From NCBI GenBank assembly GCA_016935665.1, contig JAFGQN010000204.1, forward strand, positions 47,826 to 111,825: a DNA stretch of 64,000 nucleotides, given 5' to 3'. How positions within the stretch are numbered: the stretch's first letter is position 1; the number at the start of each line of letters is the position of its first letter. The translations under genes and the position numbers were made by a program. Origin of the DNA: Deltaproteobacteria bacterium (GTDB lineage Bacteria; Myxococcota_A; Polyangia; JAAYKL01). Below the pieces are notes generated by a model that searched no databases, was not told the origin of the DNA, and worked only from the letters and a program-made list of their open reading frames with translations. Of this stretch, positions 45,201 to 54,187 are shown in pieces.

Positions 45201-48200
45201 TCTCACATCCTGATTCAGACCATGCTCTGTAACCAGCGATACCCATATTTCCGCACGCTGCACAGAATCCACCCCCAGGTCCGCTTCCAAATCCAAATCG
45301 TCTTCAAGCATATCCGCAGGATAACCAGTGGTAACCACCAGTTTTTCACGAAGCCGACTTTTCCAGGCGTCCACATCCCCAGCCCCGGCGGTTCCCTCTG
45401 GCACCGCCACTGCCGCAGATGCAACCGGCGTCGGCTCTGCCGGAGCGGGTGCCGGTGCGCCAACTGCTGATGCGACAGGCGCGCCATTTTTGTCCAAATC
45501 CATTTGCGCCAGTGTTTGAGCCAGGTTCGAAATGGTCCGCGCACCTTCTGGACGCACATCCTGACTCAGGCCATGCTCTGATACCAGCGATACCCAGATT
45601 TCTGCGCGCTGCACAGAATCCACTCCCAGGTCCGCTTCCAAATCCAAATCATCTTCGAGCATGTCGGCCGGATAACCAGTGGTCACAACCAGCTTCTCTC
45701 GCAACCGGCGTTTCCAGTCGTCCACACTCCCGGATGCAATTGCCGCTTCAGCAACTGCTGGTGCAACTGCTGGTGCAGTGGGAGCGGGTGCGCTTTCAAC
45801 ACTCACAGCGCCGTTTTTGTCGGCATCCATCTTTGCCAGCGTTTTAGCCAGGTTCGAGATGGTGCGGGCGCCCTCGGGACGCACATCCTGACTCAGTCCG
45901 TATTCCGTGGTCAGCGCTACCCAGATTTCCGCACGCTGCACAGAATCCACCCCCAGGTCCGCTTCCAAATCCAAATCATCTTCAAGCATATCGGCTGGAT
46001 AGCCTGTGGTCACAACCAGTTTTTCCCGCAGGCGGCTTTTCCAGTCGTTCACTGTCCCAGCGGCAGATACGGGAGCGGACAGCTGTGCTGCGACATTCGT
46101 TTCCGCAATCGCTGCGGGCACGGATGCAGGCGATTGTGGCGCGGTCACTGCCGTCGCAGGCGCCGTTGCAGGCGATAAAACTGTCAACGCAGCAGTCCGG
46201 GGACTGGCCACTGCCACAGTGGACACAGGCGATGTTCGCACCGCACCAATACTGTGGTGATATCGGGTATATACTTCTTCAATCAATGCCAACACGGACG
46301 GTTCGTTCTTTTGCATGTACTCGAGGAAATCCGGCGAGAACATTCCAGGCACATCCGAGCGTTCCGCAGCGGACATCATATGTCCTGTTGCCGTTAAAAA
46401 AGCCCTGGCGCGCCGATACGTTTCCACATCTCCCACCTTGGGGTGCAGCGTGGGCACTGCCCGATACGGGCGACCGGCAAGAATGGCGTCAATCATTTTT
46501 GTCATGGCCCAACGGGGGCCGATTTCCAGATAGTGTTTCACCCCTTCACTGTAAAGACGATTAATCTCTCTTGGCAAATCCAATTTGGTTACCAGCTGAC
46601 TGGACAGATGAGACGCCAGGTAATCCGCCGTGCAGTTTTCCAAATCAATATAATCCCCTGTCACGGTGGAAAGTATTGGAATGGTGGGTTTGCCGCACGG
46701 AATCTTTTTCAGCCACTTTTTAAAAGGCTCGCGGGCGGGTTCCATATATCGGCAGTGGAAGGCGCTACCGATGGGCAGCAACTGTGCGTCGACGCCAAAA
46801 GATTCGGCCAAATCCACACAGCGTTTCACATCTTCTTTCACGCCGCCCAGAATGAAACGCCCCGGTGCATTGACATTGGTGAGCAACACGTTGTCGCCGC
46901 CTACTTTGAGGAGTGCGGCAATCTGGTCGTCAGAACACACCACACTGGCCATCCCCAAAGGAGGTCCGCCTGCATCGCGTACAATCTCCGCCGCCTTGAT
47001 GCGCCCGATAACAGCTTTGTAACCATCAGTCACCGTCCACGCGCCGGAGATGGTCAAGGCTGAAATCTCACCAAAACTGTGCCCTATCATCACATCCGGG
47101 ACAATGCCTCTCGAAATAAGCAGTTTGGCCAGCGCCACCTCAATGGCATACAGCGAGGTTTGCGCCCCCACCAGCGTCCCCAGATTCTTTTTGATCTGAA
47201 CGTCTTCCTCGTCCCCGTAGATATGGCCCAGCAAATCAAAATCAAACTCGTCCATTGACGCCTGATGCACCGCATCCACAACCTCTTTAAAAATGGGCTC
47301 ACTGTCGTACAGGAATTTCCCCATCGAAATATAGTGCACTCCCTGTCCAGGCAAACAGAAGGCCAGGCGGCTCCCGTTCTCTTTGGTGCGCGAAACGAAT
47401 ACCCCCTGCGACTCCAGCGGCGTCAGACCATATCCCCCGTCCAACATCTTCAACACATTTTTCAGCTTGTTGCGCAACGCGGACGGAGAATCAAACGTCA
47501 CTGTCATCCGTTCATTCACTTCTGCGCCTTCGGAGATCACGTTTGGTATTGTCTCCTGCTGCAGGGCGCGTCCAATGGCGCGTTTAAAATCGTCTTTGGA
47601 TTCCACCAGACAGATAAAAATATCGTCGACATCCTGGTCGGTGGCGCGAGTCATTGGGCGATTTGCAAACGCAGCCCCTCGCGAAATATTGGTTGTATTT
47701 TTACTCTGTGCGTCCATGTCGCCTCCGGTCAATAATGAAAAATAGTTGGCTCCGCCCAGCCCCAGAGTGCTGACTGCACCTGCAATGCACGCATCGGAGA
47801 GAGCCTCGGTCTGTTTTGCTGGCGCCACCAGATCCGCCAGTGGCGCGATCTCTTTTCTGACTGTATTCAAATTTCGAATTCCCGGAACCAATCGATTCCG
47901 TAGCGAAAGCACTGTGCTCAGGACGGATGCCGGTGCACTGCCTCCGTACAAATGGCCCACGTGGGATTTAATGGCGGTAATCTTCACCGGCATGCCGGTA
48001 GCGCCATTGGGACGCAGGCAGGCGGCCAGAGCGCCCGCTTCAACAATATCTGACAATTTATTTGCCGAACCATGGGTTTCAGAAACGCCCACTGACTCGG
48101 GTTGAATATCTGTTTGCCGCATTGCATTGCGAATGGCGCGTTCCAAAGACGCCTGAGTGGGCGCCACCATTGAACGACTGTCTGCCTCGGACGATCCGCC

Positions 48201-50528
48201 GACAGCGTGAATAACGCCAAAAATATCATCGCCATCTTTTTTGGCATCCGCATACCGTTTCAACAGAAAAAGGACGGAGCCCTCTCCAATCAGATAGCCT
48301 TTTCCCTCTTCATCAAATGGTCGGGTGACTTCCTTCGCCACCGCCCCCAGCGCACATACTCCAGATGTAAACGTATCGCTTAATTGCCGGTTCAATCCGC
48401 CGGCAATCATCATATCCACATTGCCAAACATCAAATGATACATGGCGGGAACCAACGCCGCCATTCCGGACGAGCACGCGGAGTCCACGGTAAAATTGGG
48501 TCCATGGCAATTCAATTTGTTGGCCACCCGTCCCGCTGTGATGTTGGTCATCCAGCCGGGCAGCGTATGTTCAGTCACCGGTGGATACTTGTCGCAAATT
48601 TTCTGGCTGGCCACCTGACAGGCCTCATCAATGATTTCCCTGCCAATTTCTTTGGAGACTTCCGTACAATTCACTGCATCACAATATTCATCGTTCAGCA
48701 TGGGATAGAAAATGGTGGGGTAGTAGTCATCGTGCATGGACCCCAGACTGACGCCTATATTTTTGGGTTCTTTGTAAGAGAACCCGTATTGTTTCAGCAA
48801 TCGATCACTGGTATCCAGAGCCAGCAGTTGAGTGGGCGATATTTGCGAAACCGCTTTGGGGAAAATTTTATGCTTCAGCAGATTGGCATCGTACTCCTCA
48901 AGTTCGGACACCACGTATGTGTTGATTTTCTCGTTTTCGGGCCCTTTATCGAAATGATTTTCCCAGCCAAACTTTTCAGGGTCGGTCACCCGCGAGAACG
49001 TATCGCGACCGCTGCTGATATTGTCCCAGAACTGCTCCACAGTATCCGCGCCGGCAGTGCGCAGGGATACGCCAACAATCGCCATGCGTCTATCGGGCAC
49101 CACACGTGGCGCCGGCATTTTATAGGCGTCGCCCTGCTCCAGAATCATATGATAATTCACGCCGCCAAATCCGGAGGTGGTCACAGCTGCCACGCGCAAT
49201 CCATCGGCATTGGGTACCCATTTCGAGATTTTGGTGGGTATTTCCAACCGGTCGGTCACTTTGTTCGCCAGCGGTGTGAGTTTTTCAAATCGCGGCATGT
49301 GGGGATACAGGCCATTTTCCATAGCCAGAACAGTTTTCAACATCCCGGCCACACCGGCCGCCGCCTTGAGATGCCCAATCTGTTGTTTCACACTCCCCAG
49401 CTTGATGGGCACGGTATTGGACCGATTCCCATACACAGTAGAGATGGCATCGTACTCGTTGGCGTCGCCCACAACGGTTGACGTGGCGTGGGCTTCAATA
49501 AACTGGACTTCGTTGGCGTCGGTTTCGGAAATCTGCAACGCGGCCTGAAACGCCCTTGCCCGTCCTTCCACCGACGGATTGTAAATGGCCTGCCCGGCGC
49601 CATCGCTGGAAGACCCAATACCGCGAATCACCGCGCGGATGCGATCGCCATTTCTCAGAGCATCCTCCAACCGTTTTAAAACCACAATGGCAACGCCCTC
49701 GCCAATCACCAGACCGTCGGCGGAGTGGTCAAACGGATTGGCAACGCCTCTCTCACTGAGTCCATTGACAGCGCTGAAACCAACATATATAGGGGGGTTG
49801 GTGCCAAGGTCGGTCCCGCCTGCCACAGCGATATTGGCGTCCCCTGCCATCAGCGCATGACACGCGGCCTCTATCGCGACAAATGACGATGCACAGGCGC
49901 CGTCCACTGTCATGTTCATTCCGCGCAGACCAAAAATCTGCGCCACACGATTCGACAGCGACGACGGAATGGCCCCCACCGCCGCAACGGATGGATTCCA
50001 AATGTGTCCACGCGCATCCAGCTCTGCGGTCATCTGTTCATACAACTTCTGGTACGTGGATTCGTCCACTCCGTGCTTTTCCAGCACAGGCTTCATGTAC
50101 CGCAAAAAGGTATGGCGTTTCAGGAATGCTGCCGAATGCGCAAATCCGTCCACGCCGCTGGCGCCGATGATGGTGATGCCTTCGGTGAGGGATTCATCGC
50201 GAAAAGGAATGCCCGCATCCTGCAACGCTTCTTCGGTGGCGACCACTGTCATCAGTTGAGCGGGATCGATTCCTCGAAGATTGGCTGGCGGCATCTTGAA
50301 TTTCAATGCCGGAAACTCAAAGTTTTCGACAAATGAACCCGCAATTGTATAAGATTTCCCGGGAATAGTTCTATCTTTGGAATAAAAATTCTTCAGGCGC
50401 CACAATGATTCGGGCATATCCTTGAAGTACATGTCTCCGCTAACAATATTCTCCCAGTACTGTTGCAGGTTGTTTGCATTGGGTACGATACAGCCCATAC
50501 CCACAACAGCGATGTCGTAACGACTCAT
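42297..50528 (-). CDS. PUFA-synthase-like type I PKS: KS-KS-AT-ACP4-KR-DH
   Basis: A 2743-residue iterative synthase. KS1 (1-465) has Cys212 (DGACASS), His347 and His386. KS2 (478-935) also has a full triad, Cys685 (DSACSSG), His819 and His859, so it is not a plain chain-length factor with lost Cys. AT (1053-1375) carries GHSFGE with Ser1151. Four ACPs follow at 1493-1911, each with LGVDSVQ (Ser1529, 1638, 1755, 1869). The KR region (1935-2450) has VTGGARGI, Ser2351 and Tyr2364. A hotdog dehydratase (2475-2740) has His2491 and Asp2663. There is no enoyl reductase, thioesterase or PPTase domain, so repeated extension should give unsaturated, possibly conjugated, chains. Its first codon overlaps the HAD gene by four bases. 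Confidence 0.95.
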   Translation of the reverse strand: MSRYDIAVVGMGCIVPNANNLQQYWENIVSGDMYFKDMPESLWRLKNFYSKDRTIPGKSYTIAGSFVENFEFPALKFKMPPANLRGIDPAQLMTVVATEEALQDAGIPFRDESLTEGITIIGASGVDGFAHSAAFLKRHTFLRYMKPVLEKHGVDESTYQKLYEQMTAELDARGHIWNPSVAAVGAIPSSLSNRVAQIFGLRGMNMTVDGACASSFVAIEAACHALMAGDANIAVAGGTDLGTNPPIYVGFSAVNGLSERGVANPFDHSADGLVIGEGVAIVVLKRLEDALRNGDRIRAVIRGIGSSSDGAGQAIYNPSVEGRARAFQAALQISETDANEVQFIEAHATSTVVGDANEYDAISTVYGNRSNTVPIKLGSVKQQIGHLKAAAGVAGMLKTVLAMENGLYPHMPRFEKLTPLANKVTDRLEIPTKISKWVPNADGLRVAAVTTSGFGGVNYHMILEQGDAYKMPAPRVVPDRRMAIVGVSLRTAGADTVEQFWDNISSGRDTFSRVTDPEKFGWENHFDKGPENEKINTYVVSELEEYDANLLKHKIFPKAVSQISPTQLLALDTSDRLLKQYGFSYKEPKNIGVSLGSMHDDYYPTIFYPMLNDEYCDAVNCTEVSKEIGREIIDEACQVASQKICDKYPPVTEHTLPGWMTNITAGRVANKLNCHGPNFTVDSACSSGMAALVPAMYHLMFGNVDMMIAGGLNRQLSDTFTSGVCALGAVAKEVTRPFDEEGKGYLIGEGSVLFLLKRYADAKKDGDDIFGVIHAVGGSSEADSRSMVAPTQASLERAIRNAMRQTDIQPESVGVSETHGSANKLSDIVEAGALAACLRPNGATGMPVKITAIKSHVGHLYGGSAPASVLSTVLSLRNRLVPGIRNLNTVRKEIAPLADLVAPAKQTEALSDACIAGAVSTLGLGGANYFSLLTGGDMDAQSKNTTNISRGAAFANRPMTRATDQDVDDIFICLVESKDDFKRAIGRALQQETIPNVISEGAEVNERMTVTFDSPSALRNKLKNVLKMLDGGYGLTPLESQGVFVSRTKENGSRLAFCLPGQGVHYISMGKFLYDSEPIFKEVVDAVHQASMDEFDFDLLGHIYGDEEDVQIKKNLGTLVGAQTSLYAIEVALAKLLISRGIVPDVMIGHSFGEISALTISGAWTVTDGYKAVIGRIKAAEIVRDAGGPPLGMASVVCSDDQIAALLKVGGDNVLLTNVNAPGRFILGGVKEDVKRCVDLAESFGVDAQLLPIGSAFHCRYMEPAREPFKKWLKKIPCGKPTIPILSTVTGDYIDLENCTADYLASHLSSQLVTKLDLPREINRLYSEGVKHYLEIGPRWAMTKMIDAILAGRPYRAVPTLHPKVGDVETYRRARAFLTATGHMMSAAERSDVPGMFSPDFLEYMQKNEPSVLALIEEVYTRYHHSIGAVRTSPVSTVAVASPRTAALTVLSPATAPATAVTAPQSPASVPAAIAETNVAAQLSAPVSAAGTVNDWKSRLREKLVVTTGYPADMLEDDLDLEADLGVDSVQRAEIWVALTTEYGLSQDVRPEGARTISNLAKTLAKMDADKNGAVSVESAPAPTAPAVAPAVAEAAIASGSVDDWKRRLREKLVVTTGYPADMLEDDLDLEADLGVDSVQRAEIWVSLVSEHGLSQDVRPEGARTISNLAQTLAQMDLDKNGAPVASAVGAPAPAPAEPTPVASAAVAVPEGTAGAGDVDAWKSRLREKLVVTTGYPADMLEDDLDLEADLGVDSVQRAEIWVSLVTEHGLNQDVRPEGARTISNLAKTLAKMDADKNGSATETPSVETVAVETSESLAAEVPAVASGAVEDVDTWKSRLREKLVVTTGYPAEMLEDDLDLEADLGVDSVQRAEIWVSLVTEYGLNQDVRPEGARTISNLAKTLAKMDADKGGSAGKKSEAEVPKAGASAKSDDEIVTAYELPEVAAFDDANACHLYAAGTQYLDNTQMTPFDCKQVLAITGADNGALLGRLKRRLTRRNIELSSVKDTALCDMDVAAVTELIDGADTIVYLAHETISQLGWAGEALQAAVDEQVTNLYQVFRLLIPILTQTPKRLIFPVTMDGRFGVKGTSENILGAFPCGFVRCLYKELPSCTCQLIDAGAMDWADSIDANIDVVAPYLELGMVDGGRVTPVMAQVAPSPSRVMELEKDDVVLVTGGARGIVFECVFALARYTGCKLILTGRTELPEGNQTWLDAAPESIDNVIRQMEINMVKNEGMKLPDAKRIGAKTRSQWEVVRNLKQLEKAGVEAVYEKCDVSSREELAALIQRVSDKETIAGIVHGSGVQKSAMILDLPQRNIDLTLKTKLTPMFTMIDEVDWSSVKLVAGFGSIAGLFGNSGQSDYALGNDMLAWLIKELVAEHPHIHAQTVEWTAWTGTGMVSEQEGKRFKDAGLIALTVETGVPLFMEGITGVADARVSAFNATADFSAGRPFLEFPLAARPRMRLLADKDSSGNQLVHFSLQTDTYINQHLVNLEPVIPGTFVTEIFAESLHGTGLIPADIHFRRPMQLRGDELTVEVIRTEDDQMMIVPKDRPDLNAKALTNLSYASCHLVKSAPVEGAKLKITKKDLKQLQQLSLETSASFYGMLDEKFYRALKTGPVFRGVRATIEDGDMFYSTVTLTTQALAALEQPGNFVFNPVLADMAVQVAAAWAMIRHNAMEIPFEIGTLHVAGAIHSTDAVVICREIEITKEKSTMDVAVRNLDGSLIMTLNGLVLKTIMTGE
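44796..46052 (-). repeat. Four tandem ACP-coding repeats
   Basis: Four units of about 230 bp encode nearly identical carrier domains (residues 1493-1570, 1601-1680, 1719-1797 and 1833-1911), separated by variable Ala/Pro/Val-rich linkers. Serine-to-serine distances are 109, 117 and 114 residues. Core segments such as LEDDLDLEADLGVDSVQRAE are identical in all units while linkers differ, pointing to gene conversion or strong selection on the cores. Confidence 0.9.
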
Positions 50529-51286
50529 ACATTCACTCCACAGTTCGTTGTTGTTTCTTCGATTATCTTCATAGCGTCATTCCAACAGTAGAAGTCTGCA
50601 TGTGCTTTGGGGTTATCCGTAACCCCCAGAAATCGCATTCCAGCGCGCTTTGCGCCCGCCTTGTCGGTATCCGCTCTATCCCCCACAACCATCACCTGAC
50701 CAGGGGTCAGATTCCACCCCTCTGCCACCGACGTAAAAGGCGTTGCCCCGGGTTTCAATTCGCCAGTCTCCTCGGAGCATTTCACAATATCAAACAGCTC
50801 GTGATTCACTCCCAACGCGTCAAGCCGCTGGGGAACCCATCCGAAATCGGAAACCACAGCCAGCTTGACACCGCGTTCATTCAGGCGTTCCAGCATTGGC
50901 ACAAGACCAGTTCGGGTTTTGGCGTATTTTTTAAGAATGCGAATAAAAGCCGTATAAAAATCCCCCTCGTACCATCGTCTGGCATCGTCCACGCTGCGCC
51001 CCGTAAGACCAGCCAACCGGTGATGGAATTCCCTTTGCAGCTGTTCCTGATTTTCAAAATGTCGGTGACGAAGAGCCGAACGAGCCATTGAAAGTTTACG
51101 CAGGAAAACAAGAGACGTCAGCAGTTGTAAGGTCATTTTCAATTTCATGAATTTCATCTGGTAAAGCGTGCCATCCAAGTCAAAAATGATGCCCTGTATT
51201 CGCTTGGTACCCAAATTGTTTTTCCTTGCCTCGAATAACCACGTCCAAGTTCGTGTCGGTCGATTTTGCGCCCGTGAATCTGTCAC
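50525..51286 (-). CDS. HAD-superfamily hydrolase, first gene of the lipid operon
   Basis: A 253-residue HAD phosphatase. All four motifs are visible: GIIFDLDGTLYQ (nucleophile Asp), LAVVSDFGW (Ser), Lys in GELKPGATPF and VMVVGDRADTDKAGAKRAGM. A helical cap lies between motifs I and II (about residues 45-140). It is similar to phosphoglycolate-phosphatase-like or PKS-associated HADs. The frame begins with GTG at 51286, after GAGA; a later start nearer the HAD motif is possible. The four-base overlap with the PKS start indicates coupled translation. It may dephosphorylate a precursor or lipid intermediate, but its substrate is unknown. Confidence 0.88.
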   Translation of the reverse strand: MTDSRAQNRPTRTWTWLFEARKNNLGTKRIQGIIFDLDGTLYQMKFMKLKMTLQLLTSLVFLRKLSMARSALRHRHFENQEQLQREFHHRLAGLTGRSVDDARRWYEGDFYTAFIRILKKYAKTRTGLVPMLERLNERGVKLAVVSDFGWVPQRLDALGVNHELFDIVKCSEETGELKPGATPFTSVAEGWNLTPGQVMVVGDRADTDKAGAKRAGMRFLGVTDNPKAHADFYCWNDAMKIIEETTTNCGVNV

Positions 51287-51432
51287 ATTCTCAAAAAAAA
51301 TTCAAACGGTAAAACCCAACGACTTCACCAGATACCGAAACCACTTAATGATATCGTTGAACCGGTGACGAACCCTTGTCTGTGAGGCTCTTTATCATTC
51401 CCGGCCGTATCCACGAAGCTCTAAAAACACTT

Positions 51433-51460
51433 TTGCGAACTTTTTTTTTTTCGGTATATG
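51433..51460 (+). promoter_or_regulatory. Putative promoter of the RND exporter gene
   Basis: TTGCGA (51433-51438), 16-base spacer dominated by a run of T, and TATATG (51455-51460); an alternative -10 is TATGGT two bases on. The 216-bp divergent region must also hold the lipid operon promoter, for which I see no clear hexamers. Confidence 0.42.
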
Positions 51461-51502
51461 GTATCGTGACAACGTTCCTAAAACATCGGAAGCGAATATA
51501 TT

Positions 51503-53962
51503 ATGCTGCGAAACATTGAAAATATTGCCGAAAAACTTGCTACTTCACAACTGAAACATCCCCATTGGTACCTGATCATCTGCGCGCTGATCACCATCGG
51601 CGCCGGGCTTTACGCTTCTGGACTCAAATTTGATTCCAGTTACGAAGCACTCCTGCCCCCAGGCGCGCCGCAGGTTAAAAACGTAGACGCAGTTCGTTTG
51701 CAGACAGGGGGGACACGACAATTGGTCATCGCTATTGGTGGCAAAGATCCCGACAAGCGGGTCGCATTCGCCAAACAGATCCTTCCAAAACTGGAAAAGC
51801 TGACGCATGTGCGTTGTGTGGATGTGGAATTTCCAGTGGACTATTTTAAGGAAAGGGCACTCTGGCTGGCCGAGCTCGACACACTGGACAAGCTGATTCC
51901 CGCCATCGAGGATGCGGTCACCCTGGCAAAGGCACAGGCCAATCCGCTCGCGCTACACCTCGATGAGGAATCTGAAAAGGCGGAGTTGGAGGCGGCCTGG
52001 AAAAAGGTTACAGATATATCCAGCGGGGCCAAACAAATGCCCTTTGAAAAAATCCTTCACAGTAAAGATAACCGATACACTTTTATCATACTGGTTCCAA
52101 CCATTAAATTTTCAGATATGGAATTGGCCAAAGAATTAATTGGCAGCATTAAAAGCACCATTTCTGCAGCCAACCCCCAAAAGCAGGAACTCACTGTCAA
52201 ATACGCCGGTGCGCTCGAAATTCTCACAGAGCAGCATGTGATTATGCGCAAGGATATGATCACGGCTTCTGTATTGGCCGCTGTTTTTGGCATTCTCATC
52301 GTCGCCGGGTTTACGCGACGCCTGCTGGCTCCCGTTATTGTGGTAGCCTCCCTGCTCGCCGGCATCGTATGGACATTTGCCATGGCCAGACTTTACGTGG
52401 GACATGTGAATATTATCACAGGCTTCCTGGCAGCGGTGCTCATTGGACTTGGAATCGATTTTGGTATCCATCTGTTCGTTCGATATTTGCAGGAAATCAA
52501 GAATGAAAATCAGTCTCCAAAGGACGCTTTCATCAATTTTGTAAAAGGGACTGCATCCCCCGCGCTCACCGCTGCGCTGACCACTGCCGGTGTGTTCTTT
52601 TCGTTTTCAGCTGCGAAGTTCAGAGGATTTTCAGAGTTTGGTCTCATTGCCGGCACAGGTGTTCTGTTCACCATGATCAGTGCCTTTTTGACATTGCCTG
52701 CGTTCATTCTGATAGTCTATAAAACCCGCCGCCCGTCCGCGGTTCAAAAAAACGCCAACAACGTCAGTAAAAACCACCGCAGCATGCGTCGCCTCCCATT
52801 TCCACTGGCCGCCACAACGGTGATTCTACTGGTGGGACTTGCGGTTTTCGGCGCAATGAATATTCAGAAGATTCCCTTCCGAAACGATTTTCGGGAATTG
52901 CGAGGGTACTCTGATGCCACTGATTTCTTCGATTATGTAAACGATAATCTGGGAGCCGGTTTCAATCCCGCCGTGTTTATCGCCGATACATTGGACGATG
53001 CGGCAAAGGTGGAGGAGATGGTCAAGGCCGCAAAGGAGGCGCATAAAACCGATCATCCCGCGTATCGCATCAATAAAGTACTGTCCGTAAATGCACTGCT
53101 CCCCAAAGATGTGGCCGCACATCGCGAGCGCATCCAGCAACTGCATAAAATTCTCTGGTCTCCAACGCTGGATAAAGCGGCGTCCAAAGAAACACCACAG
53201 GGCGAAAAGCTTCGCAATGCGCGAAAAATGGTGGAGACCTCCCCCTGGACCGTTCAGGATATACCCGAAACATTTAAACGCCGGTTCCTCACTGTGGATG
53301 CAAAGAGTCCCAGGTACATCGTATATGTCTGGTCTGCGGGCCCCCACGATGCGGATTATCGGGCAGCCAAATGGGGAAAACGCCTGGACGATATTTCAGC
53401 ACAACTCAAAGCGGCCAATATTAAACACGATAAGGCAGACGAAACACTGATCATTTCGTGGGTATACGAGGTAGTCAAGGCGGACGGCGCGCCCATGCTC
53501 CTGCTGGCATCTATTGTGGTGCTGCTGCTACTCATACTGGATTTCAGAAAAGCAAAAGATGTCGTGTTGCTGGTGGTCCCGCTCACGGTGGGGATGCTCG
53601 GTTTTATTGCAGTTCTTAGGCTGCTTCACATTGACTTTAATATGTTTAATGTAGTGGTCATTCCCAGTGTTATAGGCATTGGCATTGACAACGCAGTGCA
53701 CATTCTGCACAGATACCGAGCCGAAGGACGTGGAAGCATCCTATTTGTACTCAAAAACACCGGTGCAGCGGCATTCCTCGCCAGCATCACCACCGCCATA
53801 GGGTTTGGCACAACCGTGGTGGCCCATAATCTGGGTCTTAAATCGCTTGGGGTCACAGCCATGGTTGGCATTGGAATGACATTCGTCGGTGCGGTCATTT
53901 TTCTACCCGCCATCCTCAGTCTGGTCGAATTGCTGCACAAGAAACATAAAGGCGACAAGTAA
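51503..53962 (+). CDS. RND/MMPL-family lipid exporter
   Basis: An 819-residue inner-membrane transporter with the duplicated RND plan: one N-terminal helix, a periplasmic loop, five helices (about residues 255-410), a second helix (about 435), a second loop and five final helices (about 670-810). The membrane blocks LIGLGIDFGIHLFVRYLQE and IGIGIDNAVHILHRYRAEG are hallmark MMPL/SSD sequences with the proton-relay Asp. The layout is close to hopanoid exporter HpnN and MmpL lipid transporters. It is divergent from the HAD-PKS operon, so export of that pathway's lipid across the envelope is a reasonable inference. No periplasmic adaptor gene is adjacent. Confidence 0.9.
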   Translation: MLRNIENIAEKLATSQLKHPHWYLIICALITIGAGLYASGLKFDSSYEALLPPGAPQVKNVDAVRLQTGGTRQLVIAIGGKDPDKRVAFAKQILPKLEKLTHVRCVDVEFPVDYFKERALWLAELDTLDKLIPAIEDAVTLAKAQANPLALHLDEESEKAELEAAWKKVTDISSGAKQMPFEKILHSKDNRYTFIILVPTIKFSDMELAKELIGSIKSTISAANPQKQELTVKYAGALEILTEQHVIMRKDMITASVLAAVFGILIVAGFTRRLLAPVIVVASLLAGIVWTFAMARLYVGHVNIITGFLAAVLIGLGIDFGIHLFVRYLQEIKNENQSPKDAFINFVKGTASPALTAALTTAGVFFSFSAAKFRGFSEFGLIAGTGVLFTMISAFLTLPAFILIVYKTRRPSAVQKNANNVSKNHRSMRRLPFPLAATTVILLVGLAVFGAMNIQKIPFRNDFRELRGYSDATDFFDYVNDNLGAGFNPAVFIADTLDDAAKVEEMVKAAKEAHKTDHPAYRINKVLSVNALLPKDVAAHRERIQQLHKILWSPTLDKAASKETPQGEKLRNARKMVETSPWTVQDIPETFKRRFLTVDAKSPRYIVYVWSAGPHDADYRAAKWGKRLDDISAQLKAANIKHDKADETLIISWVYEVVKADGAPMLLLASIVVLLLLILDFRKAKDVVLLVVPLTVGMLGFIAVLRLLHIDFNMFNVVVIPSVIGIGIDNAVHILHRYRAEGRGSILFVLKNTGAAAFLASITTAIGFGTTVVAHNLGLKSLGVTAMVGIGMTFVGAVIFLPAILSLVELLHKKHKGDK

Positions 53963-54187
53963 CCATTTTGTTCAAATCCACGACCTGAATTTCAATTCAG
54001 TCTGCATTAATTTCAGATATGAAACATTCTGAATACTGCGACTAAAATAGTTTTTAAGGATGGTTGACAAAACACCCGTTAATTCCGGACTTTAGCACAT
54101 TCTACCTCCCGCTTGCCAAACTGGCACAAAGGTTGCTCTGTACAGTTTGCGAAACGGCAAGCACCTTGGAATTGGAGGGCATCCGGA

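Noticed and set aside
44796..46052. Regular tandem repeats that might suggest a CRISPR or minisatellite array
   Set aside because: The repeats are about 230 bp, in frame, and encode four carrier domains.
48384..49481. A 365-codon plus-strand open frame inside the synthase gene
   Set aside because: It is fully antisense to KS1/KS2, has a His/Gly-rich composition without any family motif, and the minus strand encodes invariant ketosynthase residues there.
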